Assembly (NCBI RefSeq): GCF_026151205.1
Contig: NC_087076.1
Coordinates: 2,999,902-3,063,901 of the forward strand
DNA from: Bolinopsis microptera
Taxonomy: Eukaryota; Ctenophora; Tentaculata; Lobata; Bolinopsidae
Length of the DNA: 64,000 nt
Reading direction: 5' to 3'
Each line of letters opens with the position of its first letter. Positions within the stretch are counted from its first letter, which is position 1. Below the pieces are notes generated by a model. It was not told where the DNA came from. It did not search any database and worked only from the letters and a program-made list of their open reading frames with translations. A program made the position numbers and the translations under genes. This document shows positions 45,301-55,088 of this stretch, in pieces.

Positions 45301-48300
45301 AGATTTATTTTCAATTTTATAATACAGTTTATGATTTAGAACGGCCAGGTAGCGTAGTTGGTTGATCATCGGATTTGTAATCGTAAGATTGCGAGTTCGA
45401 ATCCCACTGCCTGCCTAGTCGTGGGGTGAGCGTCGTTGACGCTCTGCTAAGGATCCCGAGTGGTCTATGTAGCCCCACGGTTCACTCAGCCGAATGCTCG
45501 AGAAATCGGGTGTGAGGGTTAAATGAGGAGCTGTGCTTGATCAACACAGCGAAGCCTCGGGCGAAGAAAGTGTGGCATAGTGCCTTAACCGTTGCTGGCC
45601 TTAGGAACGATCCTTCGGCTTCTTGTAAAGCTCTTCCTTGAAAGTGCTGGTTTACATTGTAATGCAGGTAATGCCGAAGTAAAATAACAAAGGTGGTCGA
45701 CTCATTCGATGGCCTTGTTGCGTCGCAACGAATCCTCATAAGATAAGATAAGATAAGATAAGATTTTGTTATACTAATAAAATAGTTCAGATTAGTCAAA
45801 TGGATTTAAAGGTTTTTAAACCGACTTAACATTTCAAATGTGCGGCTCTGGAGACCCTAGAGCGGAGTTAAATCGCCATGGTAGGACTCTAGAGCGGAAC
45901 TCCCTTACAGGACCCATACTATGAGGACTCTAGAGCGGTACCACAGAGCATCATGGTAGACTTTGAGATGGCGCTTCGAAATTCTCTCTCCGAAGTCTTT
46001 CCTTCAGCAGTGGCTGACGGCTGCTACTTCCACTTTTGCCAGGCAGTCCTGAGATGGGTACGGGAGAACGGACTGAAGAAGGCCTACGACGAAGGAATTA
46101 ACAGCCCCCTTCGATCAGGATCTTGTCTCCCACCTTGACATGTTGAGGAACGTGATGATCGACTCTTAGAGTCCTACAGCCATCCTGAAACCTGCAGAAG
46201 TAAAACAGAGCCCTCTTCATTCTCCAAAGGTCACCATATGGATTGATATCTGCTCGGACCGCCTCTTTGGACCATACTTCTTCGAGCAGAACGGCCAAAC
46301 AGCAATTGTAAATGGACAACGTTACTCGAGAGTCCTTTACCATAAGTTCTACCCCGACCTAATGGAATACACCTCATACTGCTCGTCCTCATCTTCCTAC
46401 CAGACAGTGGATAACTTCCAAATTTAACAACAGAACCATAGGTAAAGGACTAGCTGAACCTTGGCCACCTCGTAGTCCTGACATGCAATGACACCTCCAG
46501 AGTCCAGACTTCTTCTTCTGGGGATGGCTTAAGGATCAAATCTACAAGGAGGGTCCTGCTCATGACATCCCTGAACTGAAAAAGTGAAAAGACGTATTGT
46601 AGACTGCTGTAGAGATGTTCCAGTAGAGTTCCTCGCCTTTGTCCCAGTTGCTGATGTTGAGGAGGTGTTCTACCAAATAACATACTACATCCAAGATAAC
46701 TATCCTCAGTTAATGGTTGTGGTAAATTATTTCGAGAAAACCTACCTTGGGTCAGTAACTGTCGACAGTGAGGAGAGGGTTCCTCCCAAGTTTCCTTTGA
46801 CGTTCTGGAATCATTATTTGAAGACGTTGGAGGATCCGGAGTTTCCCCAGACCTCTAACATGGTCGAGGGTTTCCATCGTGGATTTAAATCCAGGGTGAA
46901 TCGACCCAAGCTGACCGTGCAAGAGTACTTCCGTGCTATTCGGGAGCAGCAGGTAATCACTGATTACCATATCGATCGACTGGGTGTTGGAAAAACTTCT
47001 TTTAAGAAGAGGATTAAAAGGAAAACTTCCAATGACCAGTTGCTCCATATCTGTTCCAAATACTCGGATTGCACTAGCAAGGTTGACTATCTGTTTAAGA
47101 TCGCCAAATACTTTGGCCATGAGATTGATATCGAGTAATGTATTCTGTATGTAATTATTATGTTGAGTTTGAACTATCATCTTGAAAAAATTCTTTGTCT
47201 TAATTAGTGCAGAAATATATACAGCACAGCTGTGAAATCAGTGAACACCTGCATGTTTAAAGTATCTCCAGAGGTTCCCAGTTGTCGGGGATATGACGTA
47301 ATGATTGGTTCCCAGTTGTCGGAGCTGATTGGATTTCCCAAGCTTGCATGTTAATTAGTTAACTAGGTAAACTTGAAAGGTTCCCAGTTGTCCGTCAGCT
47401 GAGTTCGGGCTTGCCGATCAGTAAAACGGCGCTGCAAGTTGGTCGTAGAGAAGAACGGAGGTCATATTGAACATTTTCTGTAGATTTATTGTTGTTTATG
47501 ATTGTGTGCATATTTTAAATAAAGTTATCCTTTCGCAACAGTTATGTTTCATTATTCATTTTCCGCCAGGAATTCTCTAATAATTCCTAAGGCTCAGGTA
47601 GCACGCTTAAAGCACGGGGTACGTGATATCAGATTTACATAGTGGGAATTTTTAGGGTAGCCCAATTAAGGTGTCGTGTCACATAATCACCCAATCAATT
47701 TTGCTAACAAGATAAGCTTAATGCTTGATAACTCATTCATTTCAAATCCGTTTCACGTCATTTTTTCTGATCAGATGCAACATGTAATAATCTACCGTAT
47801 CTGAAAAAATTAGGCGTCCAGCATGTTCAGGGAGAACAATATAGATGTTTTAATAATGAATGGGCATGGTCTAAAAGATTCGAATTTTGACGACAAAATT
47901 CTCGAACAAGAAGGTACAGTATGCTATATATGCAAAGCAACAGCTCTCAGATATAAAACACGGCGGAGCTATTAAGTCCAACGTATGCCCAATGACTTTT
48001 GGCCCACCCTGTATTTAAGTAGGAGGATTATTATCACAAAAAAGTAGAATCCAACAATTAACTCACCAGAACTAGTTCCTGATCTGAGACAGTATTATTG
48101 TCAGCAGTTGCTAACAGATTTGGATTCTTTGATAACTTTAGCGAAGTTGTACGAAGAATACGAGGTTTACTAGCATGGCTAGGTAGAGAGTGTGGAGGGG
48201 GACACTCTCAGGTCGGATAAAGCACATAGTGTCTCCAAGTAGCAGAAGAATGCCTGAAATGTAATTAAGTTCGACGGGGAGGAAAAATCAACTTTATAAT

Positions 48301-51300
48301 GTCGGAGAATGAAGTATCTAAGAAATGATTGGACAAATGGCAGAAATAAAATGAATTACGCACATACCCCACAAGTTAGATTCTAGAACCTCAGATATTT
48401 GTTGTGTGTTTACATTGCAGAAGTTGCAGAAGAGAACGAAGTTGTTAGGTATATGTAGTTGTCTTATCAATGATAAAATTGATTAAACTACCAATTTAAT
48501 TTTAATCTGCATATTTCTGAAATCTACTCCGGAGATATTTCAGAATTAAAAAGTGCCTATATTTTCTCTGTAACTGGAACACAATGTGTCCTCTGCCCCT
48601 CCATATCATAAGAGTAGGACGTGTAGGATGTAGGTGTAGTATCAGTGTTAACGACGACATTATTTCACTGCGAGTTTATCTCCTCCATGTCCCAATTTTC
48701 TCCATTAGTCATCAAATCCATCATCACAAATCTGCCTTTCGAACAAGTAACCGCTACAGAAGTTGTAAACTTATTGGCTTGAAAGCACTCTGGTTTGAAT
48801 CAGCGTAGTTTATTTGGTATAAAACGTTCGAGAACCAAAGATGCCTAATAGTGAAATAAATTAATAATACGCGTTAAACAACACATTGTAAGTTACACAC
48901 AGTTATGTAAGAGAACCGGCTATTAGGCACGTTGTATCCATAATATATTTGATTTTTGTATCAAAATACAAGTTTTTCAATGTTGTATTTTAAGTCTTAC
49001 CCGGTGGGACAGAAAGTTGGAACAGTCGTCTGAAATCAACTTCTTAACTGATACATCAGTTGTCATGAAGCTATAGACTTGACAGTCGACTTGTTAAAGC
49101 AGGTTTGTGCAAGCATAGAAAATCAATCAAGCCAATTCTCGGTAGGTGTAATATTGATGATAAAGCTGATAAGGTCCGAACAAACATCTCCAACTGTGAT
49201 CTGGCAGTATCTCAGTATATTAGCCAATATATAGCGCAGTATATTTATAATACTCTTTAGTCATTTTAATGGAAAATATCAAACGCTCTAGCAGTTGTTG
49301 ATGATAGCTTTTGTCAAGGAGAAGTTATAACTTGTCTTTGTTGGTGAGCAGGGACAGCAGAGCTACTTTAAAGAGTTTCTTTTCGGAGGACAAATACTTA
49401 CCAACTAAAATTACAACTGACAATCAACTCGATCTTTATTTTGAGTTTCAGGGAGCTACCTTCAGCTCAGAAAAGTTTCGATCATTACATATATGATATA
49501 ATTATACTGTACAAAATCCCGAGTTTGATATTAAGTTATTCAGTTTTGAAGACTGAAGAGTAACATTCAATTTTATTTAAGTTCAATTTCCACCGCTGAA
49601 ACAAATCATCTGGAAATCCTGTCCGTGATAAACGGGAAATGTAATCCTGGCGATCATGATATAAATAAGACAATCAAAACGTTTTTATTGGCGTGCTAAT
49701 CTTAGCCTCCCTTTCAGTCGACCTCCAACTACCTAGCCCGGCGTTTTGGCGTGAGAGCAGCGATGCCAGGCTTCATAGCAAAGAAACTGTGTCCAGGGCT
49801 TGTGATAGTGCCCGGTCATCATGAAAAGTATAGTGCTGTAAGCAGTCAGGTCATGGAGATTATTGGCAAGGTGAGATTCTGTGAGCCAATCAAAAACCGG
49901 TTAAGAAGTTATCGTATTTACAATCTCTGACACATATTGCTAGATTTAAATCCAATACCTTAGCCATATCCAGTATATTTGCCTTTAATTCTTAATCTCG
50001 CTAACATATATAAGTATAACAACATGTTCATAAAATAACTTCTCAGTTCACCTCAGAGTTCGCCGCGATGAGTCTGGATGAGGTGTACTGTGACTTGACA
50101 GATGTCGTCCAGAACAGAACAGTATCACCAGAGGAGTGTCCTGAGCATGGGGAACCACCACTTTTTAATAATCTGAATGGATCCCACACTCCAAATAATG
50201 ATGAGGTCTCTAAACCTCTAGTAGCTGGAGATGAGGTCTCTAAACCTGGAGCAGCTAGAGATGAGGTCTCTAAACCTGGAGCAGCTAGAGATGAGGTCTC
50301 TAAACCTGGCTTGTGTTGGTGTCGAAGGGAGAGGGTGGTGTGGAATGTTGTGGAAGAGATGAGGAGGGAGATAGAGACAACTACTCAGCTCACAGGTACT
50401 AAAAACTTATGTAATTTTTCGTTGGTCGATGGTTTCCGCTGTAATGCCCCCGCTCCCTTTGGATGACTTTTTGTGGAAATTTAGTGGGAGAGTGTTTATC
50501 TCACAGAACATCTCCCTTTTAGCCAGTGCGGGATTGAGTTGCAACACATTTCTAGCTAAAGTTTGTTCTGATCTCAATAAACCTAACGGACAGTATTTCT
50601 TACCGTCTGATCGCGAGACTATCATGGACTTCGTCGCAGAGCTCGAAATAAAAAAGGTAGATATATTTGATTTCACTTCTCTGATTAAGTTTTTTCATAT
50701 TATTCGAGATCTACCCGGTGGTCCAGATTTATTATTGTTAACTCCTGACGTGCTACTATCGACATAATATCATAAATAGTGAATACTTCTTCAGGTTCCA
50801 GGTATCGGTAGAGTCCAACAAGCCTACCTCTCAGCGCTCGGTGTTAACAAGGTCTCAGATCTGATAACCCACCGTGGGACTCTTGCTCACTTGTTCACTC
50901 CCGCCACAGTTCACTCTTATCTCTATACCGCTCTCGGACTTGGTTCCAATCAGGTCAGTATTCACAAGACTTGATATGGGCTAATAATCTTGACACTCCC
51001 CAAAATAATATTGTTGCTGTAACGTGTTACGAGTTGTTACTAGATTTATTAATAGAATAAATCTGAAAGTATTGACCATTACTTCCTTGTCATTACATTT
51101 AGGCATGTATATTACAGGTATCATCAGATGAAGGTAGGCGGAGTATAAGTACAGAGAACACTTTCTCCGATACCAATGTGAACACTGGAAATAACAAACT
51201 GACACCAGAGATTGTGGTTATGTTGTCTGAGTTATCAGAAACCCTCGCGAACAGACTTAAAGCTGAGAATCTAGCGGTATGTTACTTGACCAGTTACCTG

Positions 51301-51419
51301 ATCAGTTATCTGTTGTCTGTAGTTAGTAACTAGTTACCTCTTCCATTACATCCTGCGTGAATAATTGACATTTTGCATGTTTTAGTCACCCTTGTAGTGT
51401 ACCCCCCTCCCCCTCCCCC

Positions 51420-51456
<37 letters not shown>

Positions 51457-52721
51457 TTGGGCCTTGTCTCAACTGTATCCGAACTGAATATCTGAATATC
51501 TGATATGTTGACCTCAGGGGGAGACAGTGAGTGTAAAGATGAAACTAGCCACATTCGAGATATTACAGAGGTCACGTACGCAGTCCCACGCTGTCAGCAC
51601 AAAAGAGGAGATTGAGTTCACGGCTAGGGAGTTGCTTTGTCAGCTGGTGAAGGAACTGCTCGAGATTAAACCTCCCGGACACCGCCTCTCTGCTAGACTT
51701 CTCGGTTAGTTGGTTTTGAATTTTAGAAAATTGATCGATCATGTTTAGCAAACAGTTACTCGCAAATTTACATCCTGCTGTCTTGACATGAGGCCCTTAT
51801 AAACTTCTCACATTTTCACAGGAGTGCGAGTAAATAAGTTCGTGACCTCCACCAAACAAAGCTCCCTCCTCTCCTTCACACGAAACAGCTCCTCAAACTC
51901 CAACAAAACCTGGAGCTGTCCCGTGTGTGGGACCTGTCTTCCCGCTCAGATAGTCTCCTTTAATAAACATGTAGACTCTTGCATCGTCAAGGGAGATGTT
52001 GTTGAACCAGATAATGCAATGTCTGAAGTTAAGGAGGCACCGAATATTATCAAACCTGTGTCAGGGCTGCAACAAAATCACAGCGATAAGGGTTCAGGAG
52101 TGAGTATTACGCTATCGTCTATTAAATCGGGGGATATGGGAGCTTCAGCTTCAGATCAGAGAGGAAAGAAACGGAAATCTTCAGAAGAAGGACCAGCTCT
52201 TCAGAAATTCATCGGTAAAATAACTCAGTTTAGCATTTTTTCGTGTCGAGACAGGTAGTTTGAATATAGATATTCACATTTGACATTGTTTGCTCACTTT
52301 CACTTTCACTTGTATTTATATTTCCTCCTCAGATAAAAGATGGACGTGTCCGATCTGCTGCAAACTCGTCTCCTCAGATTTAACTACTTTTAACCTTCAC
52401 ATCGACCGCTGTCTTAACAAAGGTTTTAATTCTTTTCTAAATGCTAAAATTGTCCCTTCATATTTGCAATTCATTTTTTAAATTTATTGAATTTCGCAAA
52501 TATAATGCACCGTGTATGGATTATATAATTGTAAGATCAATTAATTTTAAATATAGGTGATTGTAGTATATTAGATAAGAAGTTTTTAATCGTATTTTTC
52601 TGTTTCAGGTCAGCAATCCCAACAATCCAGCAGCTCGGACAAAAGACAAAGAACTGACGAGCAATCCGAGGCTGGCGATCAAAAACAATCTTTGTTTAAA
52701 TATTTTAAACGCACGAGTTAA
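36372..52721 (+). CDS. POLK: DNA polymerase kappa (Y-family translesion polymerase), 12 exons
   Basis: Twelve exons join in phase to 702 residues: 36372-36423, 36792-36934, 40852-41028, 49718-49870, 50047-50395, 50523-50656, 50795-50953, 51118-51276, 51518-51704, 51822-52214, 52333-52422 and 52609-52721. The kappa-specific N-clasp is present ([20 protein letters not shown]). The palm carries [17 protein letters not shown] and MSLDEVY, giving the D, D, E catalytic set. The fingers ([20 protein letters not shown]), helix-hairpin-helix ([17 protein letters not shown]) and little finger follow. Two UBZ4 fingers (CPVCG...HVDSC and CPICC...HIDRC) and a C-terminal PIP-like KQSLFKYF match human kappa in order. 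It bypasses minor-groove lesions at stalled forks in the nucleus. Human POLK is 870 residues; the loss is mostly in linkers. A 10-residue repeat ([10 protein letters not shown]) lies in exon 5. Introns 2 (3.9 kb) and 3 (8.7 kb) are transposon-laden. Confidence 0.95.
36935..38705 (+). other. 5' part of POLK intron 2
   Basis: No gene. Two identical 27-bp direct repeats beginning ACCGCAATTCAATGAGTGCC lie at 37245-37271 and 37721-37747. Between them at 37524-37567 is a threefold AACAACTTTTTCTTA repeat. An ACAGACAGACACACAGACAC microsatellite lies near 38050. Confidence 0.6.
38706..39474 (-). CDS. small secreted precursor with cysteine-rich C-terminal peptide, antisense in POLK intron 2
   Basis: Three - strand exons (39474-39384, 39259-39071, 38944-38706), all joined in phase 1 with GTAAGT donors, give 172 residues. 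The signal peptide is [18 protein letters not shown]. Two acidic pro-region repeats of about 45 residues each start EQYIC(Q/S)G and contain KNDCPED or TKDCPEM, so each carries two cysteines. A basic RVRR site follows, then a 32-residue tail with ten cysteines (CNCC, CSC, CRCC clusters), four arginines and no acidic residue. A signal peptide, an acidic pro-part and a cationic tail are typical of antimicrobial or venom-like peptide precursors (arminin-like in layout, not in sequence). Function is inference; no known family recognised. The reading frame looks whole. Confidence 0.82.
39508..39515 (-). promoter_or_regulatory. TATA box of the secreted cysteine-rich precursor gene
   Basis: TATATAAA on the - strand lies about 34 bp before the start codon at 39474. 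With normal TATA-to-start spacing the 5' UTR would be only a few bases, unless the leader is trimmed or trans-spliced. Confidence 0.6.
39915..40460 (+). mobile_element. LINE ORF2 3' fragment in POLK intron 2
   Basis: Two overlapping frames encode successive parts of a non-LTR C-terminal domain: [20 protein letters not shown] with [13 protein letters not shown] in the first (to about 40100), then [30 protein letters not shown] and [19 protein letters not shown] in the second (40108-40458). A frameshift near 40100 separates them. It is 5'-truncated with no polymerase core. Confidence 0.8.
40624..40669. repeat. poly-C tract in POLK intron 2
   Basis: Two C-runs of about 18 and 21 bases separated by ACGACAA. 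The complementary strand could form G-quadruplexes. It is a likely site of length error in assembly. Confidence 0.8.
41029..41900 (+). other. start of POLK intron 3
   Basis: Non-coding and AT-rich up to the LINE. No gene or recognised repeat. Confidence 0.4.
41900..43620 (+). mobile_element. 5'-truncated LINE in POLK intron 3
   Basis: The element begins within the coding sequence just before the reverse transcriptase and ends about 150 bp after the stop, near an A-rich ACAAAAATAAAC stretch with no long poly(A). It is in the same orientation as POLK. The endonuclease is missing. Confidence 0.85.
41940..43463 (+). CDS. LINE ORF2 reverse transcriptase (truncated at N-terminus)
   Basis: The 507-residue open frame has [12 protein letters not shown], the [13 protein letters not shown] block, [19 protein letters not shown], catalytic [25 protein letters not shown] and the [12 protein letters not shown] motif. 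It resembles the 12.4-kb LINE in layout but is a distinct lineage by sequence. The frame is open upstream of the nominal start (a TTG), so the N-terminus was lost by 5' truncation. No stop occurs in the 1.5 kb that remain, suggesting youth. Confidence 0.88.
   Translation: MSIIINTSFSQGIFPSSLKIAKVIPIHKGGSKSDATNYRPISLLCTFSKLYEKLMHNRVMDFLDKKGSLFEGQYGFRPGRSCEHALLDAQHTILNSLAKKEVALLLLVDFSKAFDVLSHDVLIDKLQHYGIRGQALQWFKSYLSTRQQYVCLNGIKSALKPITYGVPQGSIMGPLLFLIYINDMPNINSMIKFILYADDANIIIKGKNANDVIQKFNQFSHEFVRWVDCNGLALNLKKTCYMLFGVRNTDNTPNIHIADTQLERKRETRFLGVIMDDKLTWSKHIAAVRSKMMRYVGIMYKIKRHLSIQIRLQIYQSFVQSHLNFCSIVWGFAAKNHIESLFSRQKQGIRAVMPGHINYFYKDGRLPEHTKQFFNNNGILTVHSVIVKNTLILMHRIKHFRSSVPQQICMTIPENAPTANSDHVTAASWLAEYNTTHFRSSMFFKGPLLSIYAVNANVSTLPTLFSINLFKSATKRMLLNLQSENDDDTWPSFLLHNIPGLRRSQRV
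43620..45342 (+). other. unassigned part of POLK intron 3
   Basis: No gene seen. A loose motif (TGTAGGTGTATTATCAATGATAC and relatives) occurs near 44093 and 44657 and again at about 48460, 48625 and 49143, hinting at an old repeat family running through the intron. Confidence 0.35.
45343..45766 (+). mobile_element. tRNA-derived SINE, copy 1, with AAGAT-repeat tail
   Basis: The tRNA-like head has an A-box (TAGCGTAGTTGG) and a B-box (GAGTTCGAATCCC). The body shares long blocks with the 25.2-kb and 56.4-kb copies. The 3' end is (AAGAT)n at 45738-45765, a short-repeat tail in place of poly(A). The SINE would borrow a LINE with a matching tail; no such partner tail was identified here. Confidence 0.9.
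45840..45935. repeat. short GACTCTAGAGCGG repeats
   Basis: GACYCTAGAGCGG occurs three times (about 45852, 45887 and 45926) just before the MULE relic. Such short repeats are common near transposon ends. Confidence 0.55.
45945..47138 (+). mobile_element. MULE transposase relic split by a mariner-like relic
   Basis: The first part, 45953-46100, reads [17 protein letters not shown], then [15 protein letters not shown], the DFE plus C-x2-H block of MULE transposases. The second part, about 46625-47138, resumes at [13 protein letters not shown] and continues [15 protein letters not shown]. In intact MULEs only about 15 residues lie between KKAYDE and LAFVP. Here about 520 bp of mariner-type sequence lies between them, so the mariner inserted into the MULE. 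Confidence 0.78.
46104..46620 (+). pseudogene. Tc1/mariner transposase relic nested in the MULE
   Basis: Scattered frames give [20 protein letters not shown] with [16 protein letters not shown], then [10 protein letters not shown] and [20 protein letters not shown]. These are the GPYFF, WPPRSPDL and DFFLWG-LK motifs of mariner-type transposases. Several stops and shifts separate the blocks. The inverted termini were not recognised. Confidence 0.75.
47139..49717 (+). other. 3' part of POLK intron 3
   Basis: No gene. GGTTCCCAGTTGTC(C/G)G is repeated at about 47272, 47308 and 47378, perhaps subterminal repeats of the MULE. The remainder is unassigned AT-rich sequence with the loose TGTAGGTGTAKTATC motif. 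Confidence 0.4.
51404..51456. repeat. poly-C tract in POLK intron 8
   Basis: CCCCCTCCCCCTCCCCCT leads into an unbroken C-run of about 38 bases within a 241-bp intron, about 60 bp before the exon 9 acceptor. Confidence 0.85.
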
Positions 52722-52979
52722 TCATATTAAACCTCTTTCTATTTTTAAATGCTACTTTTACTTTGTGTGATGTTCCGGTTTATTAAATGTGATAATAATT
52801 TATTTATATTTGAGTTTTCAGTCAATATGTTTATGTGCATACTAACTGTATTTATTTTAAAATCTTCGGGATAAATTGTTATGATTATTATATGAAAACT
52901 TGATTTTTACTTGTGATTTAGAAAAGATATATTTCGTTTTAAATTTCAAAATTCGAATAATTCTTTCAGTATGTTACAT

Positions 52980-53205
52980 ACATGGTAAGGTCTCCTCCTA
53001 GTCGTTGGAGTGGCCTGCATCACACACATCGCGTTGGCGGCGTAACATATGTCTCCACTGTACTCGGTTGGTAGCCAAAGCTTCTGTTGTGTCGTTGTCG
53101 ATGTTTTCAACACCTGTAAACTTAGCAGCATCTTCGAGTACGCAGGACTTCCAGTTCTTACGGGGTCTGCCCCTTGACCTCTTTCCATAATTTGGCTTCC
53201 AGTTC
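52980..53205 (-). mobile_element. LINE ORF 3' end fragment
   Basis: On the - strand, KRSRGRPRKNWKSCVLEDA, TTEALATNRVQWRHMLRRQR and a stop form the tail typical of the last residues of LINE ORF2 proteins (RSRGRP..W). It is 5'-truncated and lies 260 bp past the POLK stop, convergent with it. The clade is uncertain. Confidence 0.7.
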
Positions 53206-53362
53206 AGTATGTACTACAAGTTAAATGTATTTATTATGCAAGGTGCTCTACTAAAATTAGGAGCTATTCATAAAGCGGTACAAAGTAAACGACCAACGTA
53301 ATCGTCCAACTTTAAATTTTATGTGTGAGATTACATAAATACAATAATAATTAAATATTGCA
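53206..53362. other. spacer before the first membrane-family relic
   Basis: It contains AAAGTAAACGACCAACTTAATCG-like sequence shared with about 60565, so it belongs to the duplicated unit of the small-membrane-protein family. It is non-coding. Confidence 0.5.
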
Positions 53363-53478
53363 GACCGAAGCACTTTCAGTGGAGACGATTAAACCCTCAT
53401 CTATTTCTGTCAAAGGCTAAGTCTTTGGGTAATTACCCTGCAGACACTTGAATTCAAAAGTTTTTACAGGATACTGAA
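53363..53478 (-). pseudogene. small membrane-protein family, copy a (3' fragment)
   Basis: The - strand reads QYPVKTFEFKCLQGNYPKT, a stop where others have W, then PLTEIDEGLIVSTESASV and CNI before the terminal stop. It matches the last 40 residues of copy b (54663-55088). The rest of the gene is absent, so this is a fragment at the edge of the array. Confidence 0.78.
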
Positions 53479-53724
53479 TAGTAATACTACAACCATCCGA
53501 ATAAAGGAGCAGACGTGACAGAAACGTGATAGTAAATTGTATTTTAATAAAAATATATATGTATATGGAGTAGACCCGCACTCCAGGATCATCAGCCAGG
53601 TCAGATCCGCGGCAGTGGGACCTCCAGTTTTTTAAATTCTGTCAACTGTAATAAGTGTTGCTTCGGCCCGGTTCGGGTGGGCATTTGATGTGGTTTAACA
53701 AAGTTCAACTTAACGATATTATAG

Positions 53725-53946
53725 ATTTATCACATGCCTTCTCATGCGATATCAAAACTTTCGCCCAGTGCCCACGAGGCTTTCCGAGGGTTATATCGAA
53801 ATTTTCAAACACGAGGCTTGCCGAGTTTTGAAAAAGTTGATATCGCATTTGAAATTGTTGATATCAAAATTGTTAAAACTCGGCAAGCCTCGTGTTTGAA
53901 AATGTCGATATACGTTTGATATCGCATGAGAAGGCATGTGATAAAT
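53725..53946. mobile_element. fold-back MITE, 222 bp
   Basis: The 32-bp ends begin ATTTATCACATGCCTTCTCA and are perfect reverse complements. An inner inverted pair (AAACACGAGGCTTGCCGAGT and its complement) extends the stem. It has no coding capacity. Confidence 0.8.
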
Positions 53947-54261
53947 GTATAGCTATCATAGCTGCGTCATTTTCTAAATAACACTGCCAAATGAAGTCTT
54001 GGGAACAAGTTAATGTTTTTTAATACATTAATATTGGCAAAGTTGCCACACCCGTACCCGTAGACCGTAGTTACTTTTACTTATATAAGGACAGAATCTA
54101 ACTAGAACTGAAGGCTGGCACGAAGAACAATCAGTTTAATTATCTAAACTGACTGCTCCCCCCACTGTAGCCCAAGCAACAGTTAGTCGTTGCCTGAACC
54201 GTTAGTATATAGGTATATTAATTATATGGGCCGGTATATAGTTATAGTAACAATAATCCTT

Positions 54262-54412
54262 ATTCCGGGAGCTGAGCTACAACCGTCATCAATCGATCTT
54301 GTGAGAGGCATCGCAGGACAAGTTAACTGCGGCAGTATTCCGGGAGCTGAGCTTCAACCGTCATCAATCGATCTTGTGAGAGGCATTCCGGGAGCGAGGC
54401 TTCAACCGGAGA
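54262..54412 (+). repeat. 75-bp minisatellite (array 1)
   Basis: Two 75-bp units (ATTCCGGGAGCTGAGC...ACTGCGGCAGT) at 54262 and 54337, and a shortened third at 54386, differ by few bases. The same unit recurs at 58466-58553, 59609-59780 and 61256-61345, each downstream of a small membrane-protein copy (those genes run on the - strand). Open frames through it are a by-product of unit length divisible by three. Confidence 0.8.
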
Positions 54413-54662
54413 TATCAGAGTCCTTTTTTTCTGGGGAAGAATTAAGGGTTAAATACATTTTTTCCCTCCATCGGCATCTATTAGGCAGCCAATGACATTT
54501 AGTCTTACAATAAAATTAAGGAGCTTTCAAATATTCTGTCATTTTAAGGAATACGGTCAAGTAAAGTGGTCAACAACCGTCAGCATGTGAATGCTCATTG
54601 CTCCCTTGTCGCTGACGCTACACTGTGGGCGTGGCCTTTTAAAGAATATCATGTGAACTTAC

Positions 54663-55088
54663 CTAGACATAGTAGACGGAACCACTTTCAGTCGATACAG
54701 TTGAACCCTCATCTATACTTGTCAAGGGCCAAGTTTTTGGATCCTTGCCTTCCAGACACTTGAACTGGAAGTTCTTCACAGGATACTGTTCGTAGTTTCC
54801 GTATACTCCCCATTTTATGCCGTATTGGTCCGCCTCATCATTATTGTCGGCCTTGACCGGCCCGTCAGAGCAGGCTTTAAGTTTATCTAGCCAGTCATCG
54901 ACCATAGGCATATTGACGATGCAGCTTTTGACTGGCTGCTTCACTACAGACACAGTCGTTTTCAGTGCGGATATTTTTGCCGCTAGCCTGAGCACCTTGG
55001 CGTTGAGCCATATGAAGGCTATTGCGAATATGATCACAGTCGCAAACCACAAAGCCATCATATCAAGATGTACAGAAAACTCTTCCAT
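54663..55088 (-). CDS. small single-pass membrane protein, copy b (best-preserved)
   Basis: The 141-residue - strand frame starts MEEFSVHLDMMALWF. A hydrophobic helix (MMALWFATVIIFAIAFIWL, about residues 10-28) is followed by a basic, coiled-coil-like stretch (KVLRLAAKISALKTTV). A soluble C-terminal region has blocks MVDDWLDKLKACSDGP, DQYGIKWGVYGNYEQYPV and FQFKCLEGKDPKTWPL, and ends STESGSVYYV. Cysteines in the tail could pair. The TAG stop is followed at once by GTAAGT, a consensus 5' splice site shared with copies c and e, so a 3' UTR intron or stop-proximal splicing is likely. An upstream in-frame ATG at 55220 would add 44 residues but is not conserved in other copies. No family recognised; function unknown. 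Confidence 0.72.
   Translation of the reverse strand: MEEFSVHLDMMALWFATVIIFAIAFIWLNAKVLRLAAKISALKTTVSVVKQPVKSCIVNMPMVDDWLDKLKACSDGPVKADNNDEADQYGIKWGVYGNYEQYPVKNFQFKCLEGKDPKTWPLTSIDEGSTVSTESGSVYYV

Noticed and set aside
45343-45420. tRNA gene
   Set aside because: A- and B-box-like sequences are present, but the stretch is the head of a SINE with two further copies in the window. I did not find a full cloverleaf.
49311-49496. Small ORF in POLK intron 3
   Set aside because: Short, no recognisable domain, no splice or start context; expected by chance.
51330-51575. Glycine-rich protein on the - strand
   Set aside because: The glycine run is the translation of a poly-C tract inside a POLK intron.
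54190-54495. Protein-coding gene across the 75-bp minisatellite
   Set aside because: The open frame starts at TTG and stays open because 75 is divisible by three. The same frame at 58394 is broken by the transposon, and no domain is visible.
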